Below are positions 33,379 to 41,627 of a stretch of DNA of 64,000 nucleotides, piece by piece. Location of the stretch: NCBI RefSeq assembly GCF_000472665.1, contig NZ_KI421451.1, positions 41,547 to 105,546 of the forward strand. Reading direction: 5' to 3'. Every line of letters starts with the position of its first letter. Positions within the stretch are counted from its first letter, which is position 1. The position numbers and the translations under genes are program-made. Source of the stretch: Acetobacterium malicum subsp. dehalogenans DSM 11527. Its GTDB lineage: Bacteria > Bacillota > Clostridia > Eubacteriales > Eubacteriaceae. The notes below the pieces were generated by a model. It saw only the letters and a program-made list of their open reading frames with translations. It searched no databases and was not told where the DNA came from.

Positions 33379-35931
33379 ATGGCAAACTATCAGATTATTG
33401 GTCCCGCTACCAACCACAACTGCATCACCGGCGAAAGCGATCACTTTTTTCCCTATCTCCGGGAGGCGATCGGCCGGGCACTTAAAATCGACCTCAATGT
33501 TTCGTTTCTGATGGTCTCCGGCGTCCGGCTGCTACTAAAAGACCTGACCGCGGCGGCCGCGGCGGGGGTGCCGATTACCATTCTCTGCGCCAATTACCTC
33601 AACATCACCCAGCCCGAAGCCCTCTATCTGCTCAAAGATGCCCTGGGCGACCGGTGTGATCTGCGCTTTTACAATGTCCCTAATCAGTCCTTTCACGCCA
33701 AGGCCTATTTTTTTACCTATCCCGATAGCGAGGAGGTCTTTGTCGGTTCTTCCAACCTGTCCCGGTCGGCCCTGACTTGCGGCATTGAGTGGAATTACCG
33801 GATTGACAGCCGGACCCATCCCGGCGACTGCGCCTTTTTTCGCCAGACCTTCGAGACCCTGTTAAATGATCACAGCATTCCCATCGATGACCGGGAGCTC
33901 AAACGCTACGCCAAACAATGGGTGCGACCCAAAATCTATCAGCAGCTTGACCAGCTCGAAGCCGATCAGCCGCAGGAAACCATTGATGCGCCGCGGCCGG
34001 ATAATCGGGTGGCCCAGCCCCAGGCCGGTTATGCGGTGGATGTCGCTGATTCCGTCCCGGCGCCGCTGATTGCCTTTCCCCAGCCCACCGGGGCTCAGGT
34101 GGAAGCCCTCTATGCGCTAAAACAGTTTCGCCGCGAACAGCTTGACCGGGGCCTGATTGTGGCCGCCACCGGCATCGGCAAAACCTTTCTGGCCGCCTTT
34201 GATAGTCGTGATTATAAACGGATTCTCTTTGTCGCCCATCGCGATGAAATTCTCAGCCAGGCCGCCCATACCTTTGCCTGCGTCCGGCCCGACCTTAGCG
34301 CCGGCCACTTTGACGGCAGCTGCAAGGACACCGCCGCCGATATCATCTTTGCCTCGGTCCAGACCCTGGGCGACCGCGACTATCTGTGCGACCGCTATTT
34401 TGCCCCTGATGCCTTTGACTACATCATCATTGACGAATTCCATCACGCCGTATCCAGCTGTTATCAGAACATCATCGATTATTTTAAGCCCGGTTTTCTG
34501 CTGGGCCTCACCGCCACCCCGGAGCGGCTGGACAATCAGGATGTTTTTGCCCTCTGTGACTACAATGTAGTTTACGAGGTCCGCCTCAAAGAAGCCATCA
34601 ACCGCGGCTGGCTGACGCCGTTTCGCTATTATGGTATCTACGATGATCTGGACTACGACCAGATCGATTTTAAAAATGGCCGCTACGATGATAAGCAGCT
34701 GGCGCTGCTGGCCAGCGTCAACCGCCGCGGCCAGCTGATTTTTCAGCATTATGCCAAATATGGCAGCCGCCGGGCCCTGGGCTTTTGCATCAACCGCCGC
34801 CACGCCCTGTATATGACCCGCTATTTTAGGGATCAGGGGATCGCCTGCGCCGCGGTGATTAGCGGCAGCCCGCCGGATGATGGGAAAGCGTTGACCCTGG
34901 ACCGGGAAACCGCCATCAAAAAACTTAAGGACGGGGAGCTGCAGGTGCTTTTTTCGGTGGATATGTTTAACGAGGGGCTGGATATCCCCGAACTGGACAT
35001 GGTCCTGTTTCTGCGGCCGACCCAGTCACCGACGGTCTTTCTGCAGCAACTGGGCCGGGGTCTGCGCAAGACCCGGGGCAAAACCCACCTCAAAGTGCTG
35101 GATTTTATCGGCAATTATAAAAAAGCCAATCTGGTGCCCTTTTTTCTGACCAGCACGGCCCCACCGGAAAGTGGTGGCCGCCGGGGTTACCAGCTGCCCG
35201 GTGAGGCCGATTTCCCCGAGGACTGTCTGGTCGACTTTGATTTCCGGCTGATTGATCTGTTTAAGAAAATGGCTCAGGATCAGAAAAAACTAAAAGACCG
35301 GGTGCTGGATGAGTTTGAACGGATTCAGGATGAACTGGGCCGCCGGCCGCTGCGGCTGGATCTCTATGTCCATCTGGATGAAGCCATTTATCAGAGCATC
35401 CGCAGCAAAAAAGACCTCAATCCCTTCCGTGATTATCTGACCTTTCTTGATGCGATCGGCCAGACCACGGCCGCCGAAAAAGAACTGCTGGGCAGCCCGG
35501 GCCACGCCTTTCTTCGAAACATCGAAAACACCGCCATGACAAAAACCTATAAGATGCCGGTGCTGCTGGCCTTTTATAATGGCAGTGCGATGAAGCTGGC
35601 CATTGATGACGACGATCTTTACCAGAGCTTCAAGGCTTTCTATGAAAAAGGCTCCAACCGGGTCGATCTGCTGCGCGACAAGACTACCGCCAATGCCATG
35701 GGCTGGGGACAAAAAGAATATGTCAGCCTGGCCAGGCGCAATCCGGTCCATTTTCTGGCCCAATCCGCCGGGGAATTCTTTTTTCTAAACGGTGAGGCTT
35801 TCTGTCTGGCGCCCGAACTGGACGCCTTTGTGACCAACCCGGTTTTTGTCGGACACTTTAAAGATATTATCGACTACCGTACCAAACGCTTTTATAAAGA
35901 ACGGCTGGAAAAAATGGAAACCCAGGCGTAA
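33379..35931 (+). CDS. PLD-nuclease/SF2 helicase fusion (defence-type), copy 1
   Basis: An 850-aa protein with an N-terminal phospholipase-D-like nuclease domain (about 1-170; FHAKAYFF and GSSNLS motifs) fused to an SF2 helicase. The helicase has Walker A ATGIGKT near residue 268, the DEFH box near 350 (IIDEFHHA), GLTATPERL, and the C-terminal lobe with FSVDMFNEGLDIPE and QQLGRGLRK. The last 250 residues are unassigned. Such PLD-helicase proteins resemble restriction-type DNA translocases and cluster in defence islands. AGAGGAAA sets the start. A methyltransferase follows after 32 bases, probably in one operon. Confidence 0.88.
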   Translation: MANYQIIGPATNHNCITGESDHFFPYLREAIGRALKIDLNVSFLMVSGVRLLLKDLTAAAAAGVPITILCANYLNITQPEALYLLKDALGDRCDLRFYNVPNQSFHAKAYFFTYPDSEEVFVGSSNLSRSALTCGIEWNYRIDSRTHPGDCAFFRQTFETLLNDHSIPIDDRELKRYAKQWVRPKIYQQLDQLEADQPQETIDAPRPDNRVAQPQAGYAVDVADSVPAPLIAFPQPTGAQVEALYALKQFRREQLDRGLIVAATGIGKTFLAAFDSRDYKRILFVAHRDEILSQAAHTFACVRPDLSAGHFDGSCKDTAADIIFASVQTLGDRDYLCDRYFAPDAFDYIIIDEFHHAVSSCYQNIIDYFKPGFLLGLTATPERLDNQDVFALCDYNVVYEVRLKEAINRGWLTPFRYYGIYDDLDYDQIDFKNGRYDDKQLALLASVNRRGQLIFQHYAKYGSRRALGFCINRRHALYMTRYFRDQGIACAAVISGSPPDDGKALTLDRETAIKKLKDGELQVLFSVDMFNEGLDIPELDMVLFLRPTQSPTVFLQQLGRGLRKTRGKTHLKVLDFIGNYKKANLVPFFLTSTAPPESGGRRGYQLPGEADFPEDCLVDFDFRLIDLFKKMAQDQKKLKDRVLDEFERIQDELGRRPLRLDLYVHLDEAIYQSIRSKKDLNPFRDYLTFLDAIGQTTAAEKELLGSPGHAFLRNIENTAMTKTYKMPVLLAFYNGSAMKLAIDDDDLYQSFKAFYEKGSNRVDLLRDKTTANAMGWGQKEYVSLARRNPVHFLAQSAGEFFFLNGEAFCLAPELDAFVTNPVFVGHFKDIIDYRTKRFYKERLEKMETQA

Positions 35932-35963
35932 AGTCCAAAATTACCACCAAACAGGAGAACCGC

Positions 35964-36578
35964 ATGACTAAGTTATCCCATAAAACCGCAAATAAAACGT
36001 TGCAATATTATAATGAAACCGCCCGGACCTTTGTCCAGGGCACCATCGACGCTGACCTCAGCAAACTGCATCGACGCTTTTTAAAACTGTTGCCGATCCA
36101 GGCCCACATCCTCGATCTGGGTTGCGGCTCCGGCCGCGACAGCAAAGCTTTTATCGATGCCGGTTATCAGGTCACTGCCATTGACGGCTCGGAAGGCTGC
36201 TGCCGCCTGGCCGCCGATTATATCGGCCAGCCCGTGCTCTGCCAGACCTTTGCCGAACTCAATTTTGATGCGGCCTTTGACGGCGTCTGGGCCTGCGCCT
36301 CGCTGCTCCACGTGCCCTATGCCGAACTCACCGACATTTTCGGGAAAGTTGCCCGGGCCTTAAGACCCGGCGGCACTTTATATGCTTCCTTTAAATATGG
36401 GGATTTTGAAGGGCAGCGCAACGGCCGGTATTTTACAGATTTGGATGAAGAACGGCTGGCGGCAGTGATTGAGCCAGTGACGGGGCTGGAGATTGTGGAG
36501 ACTTTTGTGACTGGGGATGTAAGAGATGGACGGGGTGGGGAGACGTGGCTGAATGTGATTGGGTTAGTAAAAAATTAG
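35964..36578 (+). CDS. Class I SAM-dependent methyltransferase
   Basis: A 204-aa protein with SAM-binding motif I ILDLGCGSGRDS (near residue 50), an acidic residue at the end of strand 2 (VTAIDGSE), and LRPGGTLYASFKYG. It is of the small-molecule TehB/UbiE-like type and lacks DPPY/NPPY or PC motifs, so DNA methylation is not indicated. It follows the PLD-helicase by 32 bases with an AGGAGA ribosome site. Its last 60 bases grade into the AT-rich segment that begins here. Confidence 0.85.
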   Translation: MTKLSHKTANKTLQYYNETARTFVQGTIDADLSKLHRRFLKLLPIQAHILDLGCGSGRDSKAFIDAGYQVTAIDGSEGCCRLAADYIGQPVLCQTFAELNFDAAFDGVWACASLLHVPYAELTDIFGKVARALRPGGTLYASFKYGDFEGQRNGRYFTDLDEERLAAVIEPVTGLEIVETFVTGDVRDGRGGETWLNVIGLVKN

Positions 36579-36725
36579 CATTGTAAGGTGAACCGTATAT
36601 TTTAAGTTAACTCAAAAAAATTTCGTAATATTCGGATAAAAGCGAAATTTTGAATGAAGTTTATTTAAATTAAAATACTAAATGGCATATTTCTATTTCA
36701 AAATGGATTTTGAAAGGGGTTTCGT

Positions 36726-38180
36726 ATGAAGATTTATTTTAGTGATTTCTTTGAAGTAGAACCTGAAAAATTAAAAAATTATGAGGCATTCAATATTTCT
36801 TTACTTAATGATTTACCATTATTCATTGACCCATTTCTTATTTTTTGTAGTGAAAAACTTGAATACAAAGAATTGCATAATTCAATTATCGATTATTTGT
36901 TTTTTTTAAGAGATGAAGCTCTAAAGAACCAAGAGCTAACACAGGGTATGATGGATTTATGGTATAAATTTCCTGAAGTAAAACAAACGTATTTGGGATT
37001 CTGTAAAAATGGAAATTCGGGACGAGGTCTTGGTGAAGATTTTGCAATAGCACTTCATTCAGGTTTAAATAGTATTTTTAGAAATTTTGGAAATGAAGAA
37101 ATAACCAAAAGTACCCACGTTGAAAAATTGTGTTTGATTAAACCAAAAGTTGGTCGTGATAGTATAAGTGATTTTGTTACAAATCTTATAAAAGGTTATT
37201 TGCTAACATTTACTGAGGAATTTACGAAAAAAAATATACAAGATAAGTATTGTATGGAATTTAATGTTGCAAAGGCTTTTTTTAATTATGAAAAGAAAGT
37301 TTGGCAACCAAAAAAGTATTATCTGCCGATGCACAACAATCACTTTGTGCTGTTAACACCTTGCGATTTACTTGTTAGAGTAGATACTTGGATTAACAAG
37401 AACGACATGTACAAAAATATACAAAATATCGCAGTTAGTATCGAAGATGAGGCTTTGAGATTTGCAGTAAATGATTATTTTATTAGTTTATTATCAGAAA
37501 AGCCCCAAAAACAAGACAAGTTAATAGCAGCACAAAAAACGATTGAAAAATATCCGTCATTAATTGACTACTATATCAGAGACAAAGAAGAGCAAGAAGC
37601 TTTAGCCTTAGAAAATTCTTTAGAAGAAGTAAGTGAAGTCAATAAAGTATTTATTGAACAGGTTGTTGAACTTGCAAATTTTCTAAAAGATAAAACGGGT
37701 TTTTATGATGTGCAACCAAACTCTTTTGATGAAGCGATGGAGCGAGTAAATTTTCTGAAGCATGTTATTGAGGATTGTGACGGCTATAGATGGTTTTATG
37801 ATGGTGATAAGCCAATCAGAAGAGAAGCTGACTTGCATATTATGTATAAATTAGTTTGTTATGATACCATTGCAGATTTCAATAGCGAAGTGAATAATGG
37901 CAGAGGTCCTGTTGATTTTAAAGCTTCTAACAATAGAAAAGATACGACATTGATCGAATTCAAATTATCAAGAACATTAAAAAAGAACTTAGAAAAACAA
38001 GTTAACGTTTATAAGGACGCGAATAATACTGATAAAGCAATAAAAGTAATTTTATACTTTACTGATGAAGAGTATAAGAAAACAATAAATATTCTAAACG
38101 AACTTGAACTGTCTGGTAAACCGGGAATTGTGTTAATAGATGCTAGGGCCGATAAAATACAAGCATCAAAAGCAAAATAA
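36726..38180 (+). CDS. AT-rich gene: protein with C-terminal PD-(D/E)XK-like nuclease motif
   Basis: First gene of a three-gene AT-rich module, 484 aa, no family recognised for the N-terminal 350 residues. That region opens with an aromatic, acidic segment (IYFSDFFEVEPEKL) and LPLFIDPFLIF. The C-terminus has a plausible PD-(D/E)XK core: D397 in GRGPVDF, then E411 and K413 in LIEFKLSR, giving D-x13-E-x-K, with a following helix containing KQVNVYK. The ribosome site is AAAGGGG. Base composition is far lower in GC than the methyltransferase just upstream. A 66-base gap separates it from the caspase gene. It could be a DNA nuclease effector or a substrate of the caspase. Confidence 0.7.
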   Translation: MKIYFSDFFEVEPEKLKNYEAFNISLLNDLPLFIDPFLIFCSEKLEYKELHNSIIDYLFFLRDEALKNQELTQGMMDLWYKFPEVKQTYLGFCKNGNSGRGLGEDFAIALHSGLNSIFRNFGNEEITKSTHVEKLCLIKPKVGRDSISDFVTNLIKGYLLTFTEEFTKKNIQDKYCMEFNVAKAFFNYEKKVWQPKKYYLPMHNNHFVLLTPCDLLVRVDTWINKNDMYKNIQNIAVSIEDEALRFAVNDYFISLLSEKPQKQDKLIAAQKTIEKYPSLIDYYIRDKEEQEALALENSLEEVSEVNKVFIEQVVELANFLKDKTGFYDVQPNSFDEAMERVNFLKHVIEDCDGYRWFYDGDKPIRREADLHIMYKLVCYDTIADFNSEVNNGRGPVDFKASNNRKDTTLIEFKLSRTLKKNLEKQVNVYKDANNTDKAIKVILYFTDEEYKKTINILNELELSGKPGIVLIDARADKIQASKAK

Positions 38181-38246
38181 TCTTTATGTAAATGACTAAG
38201 ATGGATCTATATATTTGTTAAATATAAAAAGAAGGGAAAAGACAAC

Positions 38247-39710
38247 ATGAGGAAAATAGCTCTGGTTATAGGCAATAATGAATATGAAAGTATGATTCAA
38301 CTTAAGTGTGCGACAAAAGATGCCACAGATATTAGTAAAAAATTAGAAACCTTAGGATTTGATTGTGTTTGCGAATTAAACATTGACTACAGGAAAATGT
38401 GTACAGTAATTCATGAATTTGAAGAAATAATTAATGAGTATGAAATCGGATTAGTATATTTCGCAGGTCATGGCTTTGAAATTGAAAAAACAAATTATTT
38501 GGCTATGACAGATACCGGCATTGGTATAAATGATATTCCAGTAAAACACATGGCATTTAAATTGGATGAATTTATTAAAATTTATGATAATAGCAGTTTG
38601 AATGTAAAAATAATAATTTTAGATGCTTGTAGAGAGAACTTTTCAACAGGTACTAGAGGTAATAATCTAAATGGTTTTGCGCCAATGTTTGCACCAAAAG
38701 GCACAATTATTGCATATTCTACTTCACCTGGACAAAAAGCAAAAGAGAACCTATTATTAGGCAATGGAATTTATACAAATGCCTTAATAAAATGTTTGGA
38801 TTTACCAAGAATACCGATTGAAGGTATGTTTAAAAAAGTAAGAGAAATCGTAAGTACTGAAACTCAAAACAGTCAGATACCTTGGGAACACACATCATTA
38901 TTGGGCAATTTTTATTTTAATCCAGATATTGCAAATGGTTCTTCAAAGGCGATATATTCAAAAACAGCATTGGAAGATGCAACATATATGTTCACCAAAG
39001 ACAGCGTCTTAAAAGACATTATAAACGATTTAAAAAGACATGATTGGTATGTGCAAAATCCTGCAATTACAAGATTGGACGCAATTGATTGGAGTTTAGC
39101 TAGTGTGAATGAGATTTTTATTTTAGGAAGAAATATTTATCAAACGGCCTGTGGTGGTTCTAACAATGCAGTAAATTACCTAGATAATTTAACATACAAT
39201 TTAAATAATCTACCATATGATGTCATTAAACATTTGTTAAATGGTATGACTTATGAAATTTACTTTGATCGTAATGGAAAGTTAAGAAATTCATTTAAAA
39301 CTACGCAGTTTGAAAATGTTATCGGTGCTTTTGAACTTAGAAAAAGTGAGGAATTGAAATTCATTCAAAGTGAACTTACAAAAAATGATGAATATGTACT
39401 CTATATCCCAGGGAGCGAACAAAAATTAATTTTTAGTGTTACGTTGAAGTTAAATGACGAGAACCAACCAACATTCGAGGTTGTTGATGTAGCTTGTAAT
39501 GGGCAATCTGTACTCTACAATTTAGAGGGAACTGAAAAATATAAAAGCGAAGATTTCTGGCATTATTCTATAGAATCAAAAAGTAAATTTGAAGAAGACG
39601 TAAGAAAAAAAATAGTAGCCCCGAAAGAAAGGATTGAGTTTATATATAGTCATGATTGTGAAAATTTTATAACTCCCGATAGCTTTAGTCTTAGATGGTA
39701 TGGAAAATAG
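38247..39710 (+). CDS. Caspase-family (C14) protease with unknown C-terminal domain
   Basis: A 487-aa protein. Residues about 1-225 are a caspase/metacaspase-type p20-like domain: start RKIALVIGNNEY, catalytic His75 in YFAGHGFE and catalytic Cys128 in LDACREN, then the GTIIAYSTSPGQKA and GIYTNALIK elements. Residues about 250-487 have no recognised domain. There is no signal peptide or membrane segment. GAAGGGA precedes ATG. Bacterial caspases often act in abortive defence by cleaving effectors or host proteins once a sensor is triggered. Here the two flanking genes both encode PD-(D/E)XK-like nucleases, which suggests a protease-nuclease system (inference). Confidence 0.87.
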   Translation: MRKIALVIGNNEYESMIQLKCATKDATDISKKLETLGFDCVCELNIDYRKMCTVIHEFEEIINEYEIGLVYFAGHGFEIEKTNYLAMTDTGIGINDIPVKHMAFKLDEFIKIYDNSSLNVKIIILDACRENFSTGTRGNNLNGFAPMFAPKGTIIAYSTSPGQKAKENLLLGNGIYTNALIKCLDLPRIPIEGMFKKVREIVSTETQNSQIPWEHTSLLGNFYFNPDIANGSSKAIYSKTALEDATYMFTKDSVLKDIINDLKRHDWYVQNPAITRLDAIDWSLASVNEIFILGRNIYQTACGGSNNAVNYLDNLTYNLNNLPYDVIKHLLNGMTYEIYFDRNGKLRNSFKTTQFENVIGAFELRKSEELKFIQSELTKNDEYVLYIPGSEQKLIFSVTLKLNDENQPTFEVVDVACNGQSVLYNLEGTEKYKSEDFWHYSIESKSKFEEDVRKKIVAPKERIEFIYSHDCENFITPDSFSLRWYGK

Positions 39711-39771
39711 TTTAGACTGCTTTGAAGAGATTTTTTAGCGAATAAATTAATTGTGTTTATTGGAGATTAAT

Positions 39772-41019
39772 GTGATAAAATTACAACTACTTGATTATAA
39801 TAAATCAAAAGAAACAGATTTGTTAGTTACATCATTTGTAAATAACAATATAAAAATTATGTTGGATGTATTAATAGCACTACTTGATGAGACTGAAGAA
39901 ACAGAGACTTTTATGGAATTTTTCTTGCCAAGAGCATATGTAAGACGCGAAAGCAAAGAAGCTCGGTTGCTTTTTGAGGAACTATTGGAATTAATCAACT
40001 CAAGCATTATGAGACCTTTTATAAAGCCAAAATATGAATATCTCCTTTACTCAGTTTTAGAATGGTGGGAAGATCTTTGTGATAATGAAAAAGATTTATT
40101 GCAATACGAATTGGACATATTATCATTGGACAAAATAAAAAGCGAACAAGAATATTTAGATGAGACAGGAGATAACATTATTTTAGAAGCAGTGACTAAT
40201 TTTGAATATTATTATACATTTTGTTTTTATGATCATTATTTTTTCCCTGAAGCAGTCGAGTCTTTAGTTACAACATATTTAGATGATAGACCATTTTTTG
40301 AATTGTTTTTTTCAGATGTAGATTTAGATGACTATTTGATTATAATGCCAAATGATCTTAGAGAGCTTTATATTGAAGAAAAAGATAAGATTACAAAAGA
40401 ATCAAAAAGCATTGTGATGCATAAACAAATTTCAGAAAATCAAATAATAAATGAAATTTCGTTTTGTCTTGCTTCACTAGAACAGAGGATTGTTGAAATT
40501 GAAAATAGAGATGAGAATGAAATTAGTAATGATATTTACAATGGATTATTAAGGCTTTTTACTGTAGCTTTTGAATTGCAGTGTTCGAGAGAAATGCCGA
40601 TTGGACGAGCTATAAAAAAATTAGGTGAAACAGACATATATATTTATCAGAATACATCAAATAAAAGAAAAGACTGGTGTATTATCGAAAATAAAATTTT
40701 GGAGAAATTTGAAGATCAATATCAGCAATTGATAGGGTACCTAAATAATAACTTCGAATTTGGCGTGACAATCTCGATTAATAAAAATAAAAGTATCGAA
40801 GATGCAGTAAACTTTATCGAGAAAAAGTTAGTTAGCTTAAAAAAATCACAAGAAGAGTTTCAAATTGTAGAGATTAAAAAACATTCTATACCACCTTATA
40901 TCATTAAATCTAGGCATAACCTACCTGGAAGTTTTAAACGAACTATGATGATATATCATTTTGTTTTAAATTTGCACGATCCTGAAAGGAAAAAAATTGC
41001 ACAAAAAGCACGAAAATGA
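39772..41019 (+). CDS. PD-(D/E)XK nuclease superfamily protein (PDDEXK_4-like)
   Basis: Third gene of the AT-rich module, 415 aa from GTG 39772, which lies five bases after GGAGA; upstream in-frame TTG 39751 is less likely. The N-terminal 240 residues are acidic and helical, without a known domain. The C-terminal part has a nuclease core: D288 in GETDIYIY, E306 and K308 in CIIENKI, followed by a helix with EDQYQQLIGYL, as in PDDEXK_4 (PF14281) proteins. The 61-base gap after the caspase gene and the shared direction and composition suggest one operon. Confidence 0.72.
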   Translation: MIKLQLLDYNKSKETDLLVTSFVNNNIKIMLDVLIALLDETEETETFMEFFLPRAYVRRESKEARLLFEELLELINSSIMRPFIKPKYEYLLYSVLEWWEDLCDNEKDLLQYELDILSLDKIKSEQEYLDETGDNIILEAVTNFEYYYTFCFYDHYFFPEAVESLVTTYLDDRPFFELFFSDVDLDDYLIIMPNDLRELYIEEKDKITKESKSIVMHKQISENQIINEISFCLASLEQRIVEIENRDENEISNDIYNGLLRLFTVAFELQCSREMPIGRAIKKLGETDIYIYQNTSNKRKDWCIIENKILEKFEDQYQQLIGYLNNNFEFGVTISINKNKSIEDAVNFIEKKLVSLKKSQEEFQIVEIKKHSIPPYIIKSRHNLPGSFKRTMMIYHFVLNLHDPERKKIAQKARK

Positions 41020-41143
41020 CTAGAACCGTGCCTATCATTAATCTATCAACTCATAAAAACCATCATCTTTGTGAACTGTCAAATGAGCTACAGGCTTGTC
41101 GATTGCGAGGTCCTTTTTCACTCGGGTTGTGCGTGAGAATTGG

Positions 41144-41173
41144 TTGAATGTGAACAGGGAGAACGTATATAAT
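41144..41173 (+). promoter_or_regulatory. Promoter of the NUDIX-helicase operon
   Basis: TTGAAT, an 18-base spacer, then TATAAT, 33 bases upstream of the NUDIX start codon. Base composition returns to the GC-richer background just after this point. Confidence 0.65.
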
Positions 41174-41206
41174 AAGATGAAACAAGTTTACACAAAGGAG
41201 CATCCC

Positions 41207-41605
41207 ATGAAATATTACAAAGTAGCCGCTGCAATTATTAAGCATAACGATGAAATTCTCTGCATGCAGCGGCCAGAAACAGTGTGTTTAGACCTCTCAC
41301 TAAAATATGAGTTTCCCGGCGGTAAAATCGAACCAGGCGAGACCGCCGAAGAAGCCCTTGAGCGTGAATTAAAAGAAGAAATGGCATTAGCGGTGCGGGT
41401 GCTGCCAGAGAACTTTTTTATGACCGTTGAACATCAGTATCCGGAATTCTTTATTGAAATGCATAGCTATATCGTCCCGGTTGAAAGCAAAGCCTTTGAG
41501 CGCTTAGAACACCACCATCATTGTTGGCTACCGGTAGAACGCCTGAACGAACTGGATTGGGCCCCGGCGGATATCCCGATTATGGAGAAATTAATGCGCA
41601 AATAG
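41207..41605 (+). CDS. NUDIX hydrolase (MutT-like)
   Basis: A 132-aa NUDIX pyrophosphohydrolase. The Nudix box reads GKIEPGETAEEALERELKEE and ends MAL, so the last conserved glycine is alanine; the catalytic REL-x-EE glutamates are present. MutT-like enzymes hydrolyse oxidised or modified (d)NTPs. AAAGGAG lies six bases before ATG. The helicase gene begins 22 bases downstream, so they are probably one operon. NUDIX genes next to DUF3427 helicases recur in bacteria, which suggests nucleotide processing linked to the helicase system (inference). Confidence 0.88.
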   Translation: MKYYKVAAAIIKHNDEILCMQRPETVCLDLSLKYEFPGGKIEPGETAEEALERELKEEMALAVRVLPENFFMTVEHQYPEFFIEMHSYIVPVESKAFERLEHHHHCWLPVERLNELDWAPADIPIMEKLMRK

Positions 41606-41627
41606 TAAGACCTAAAGAGGAGTCAAA

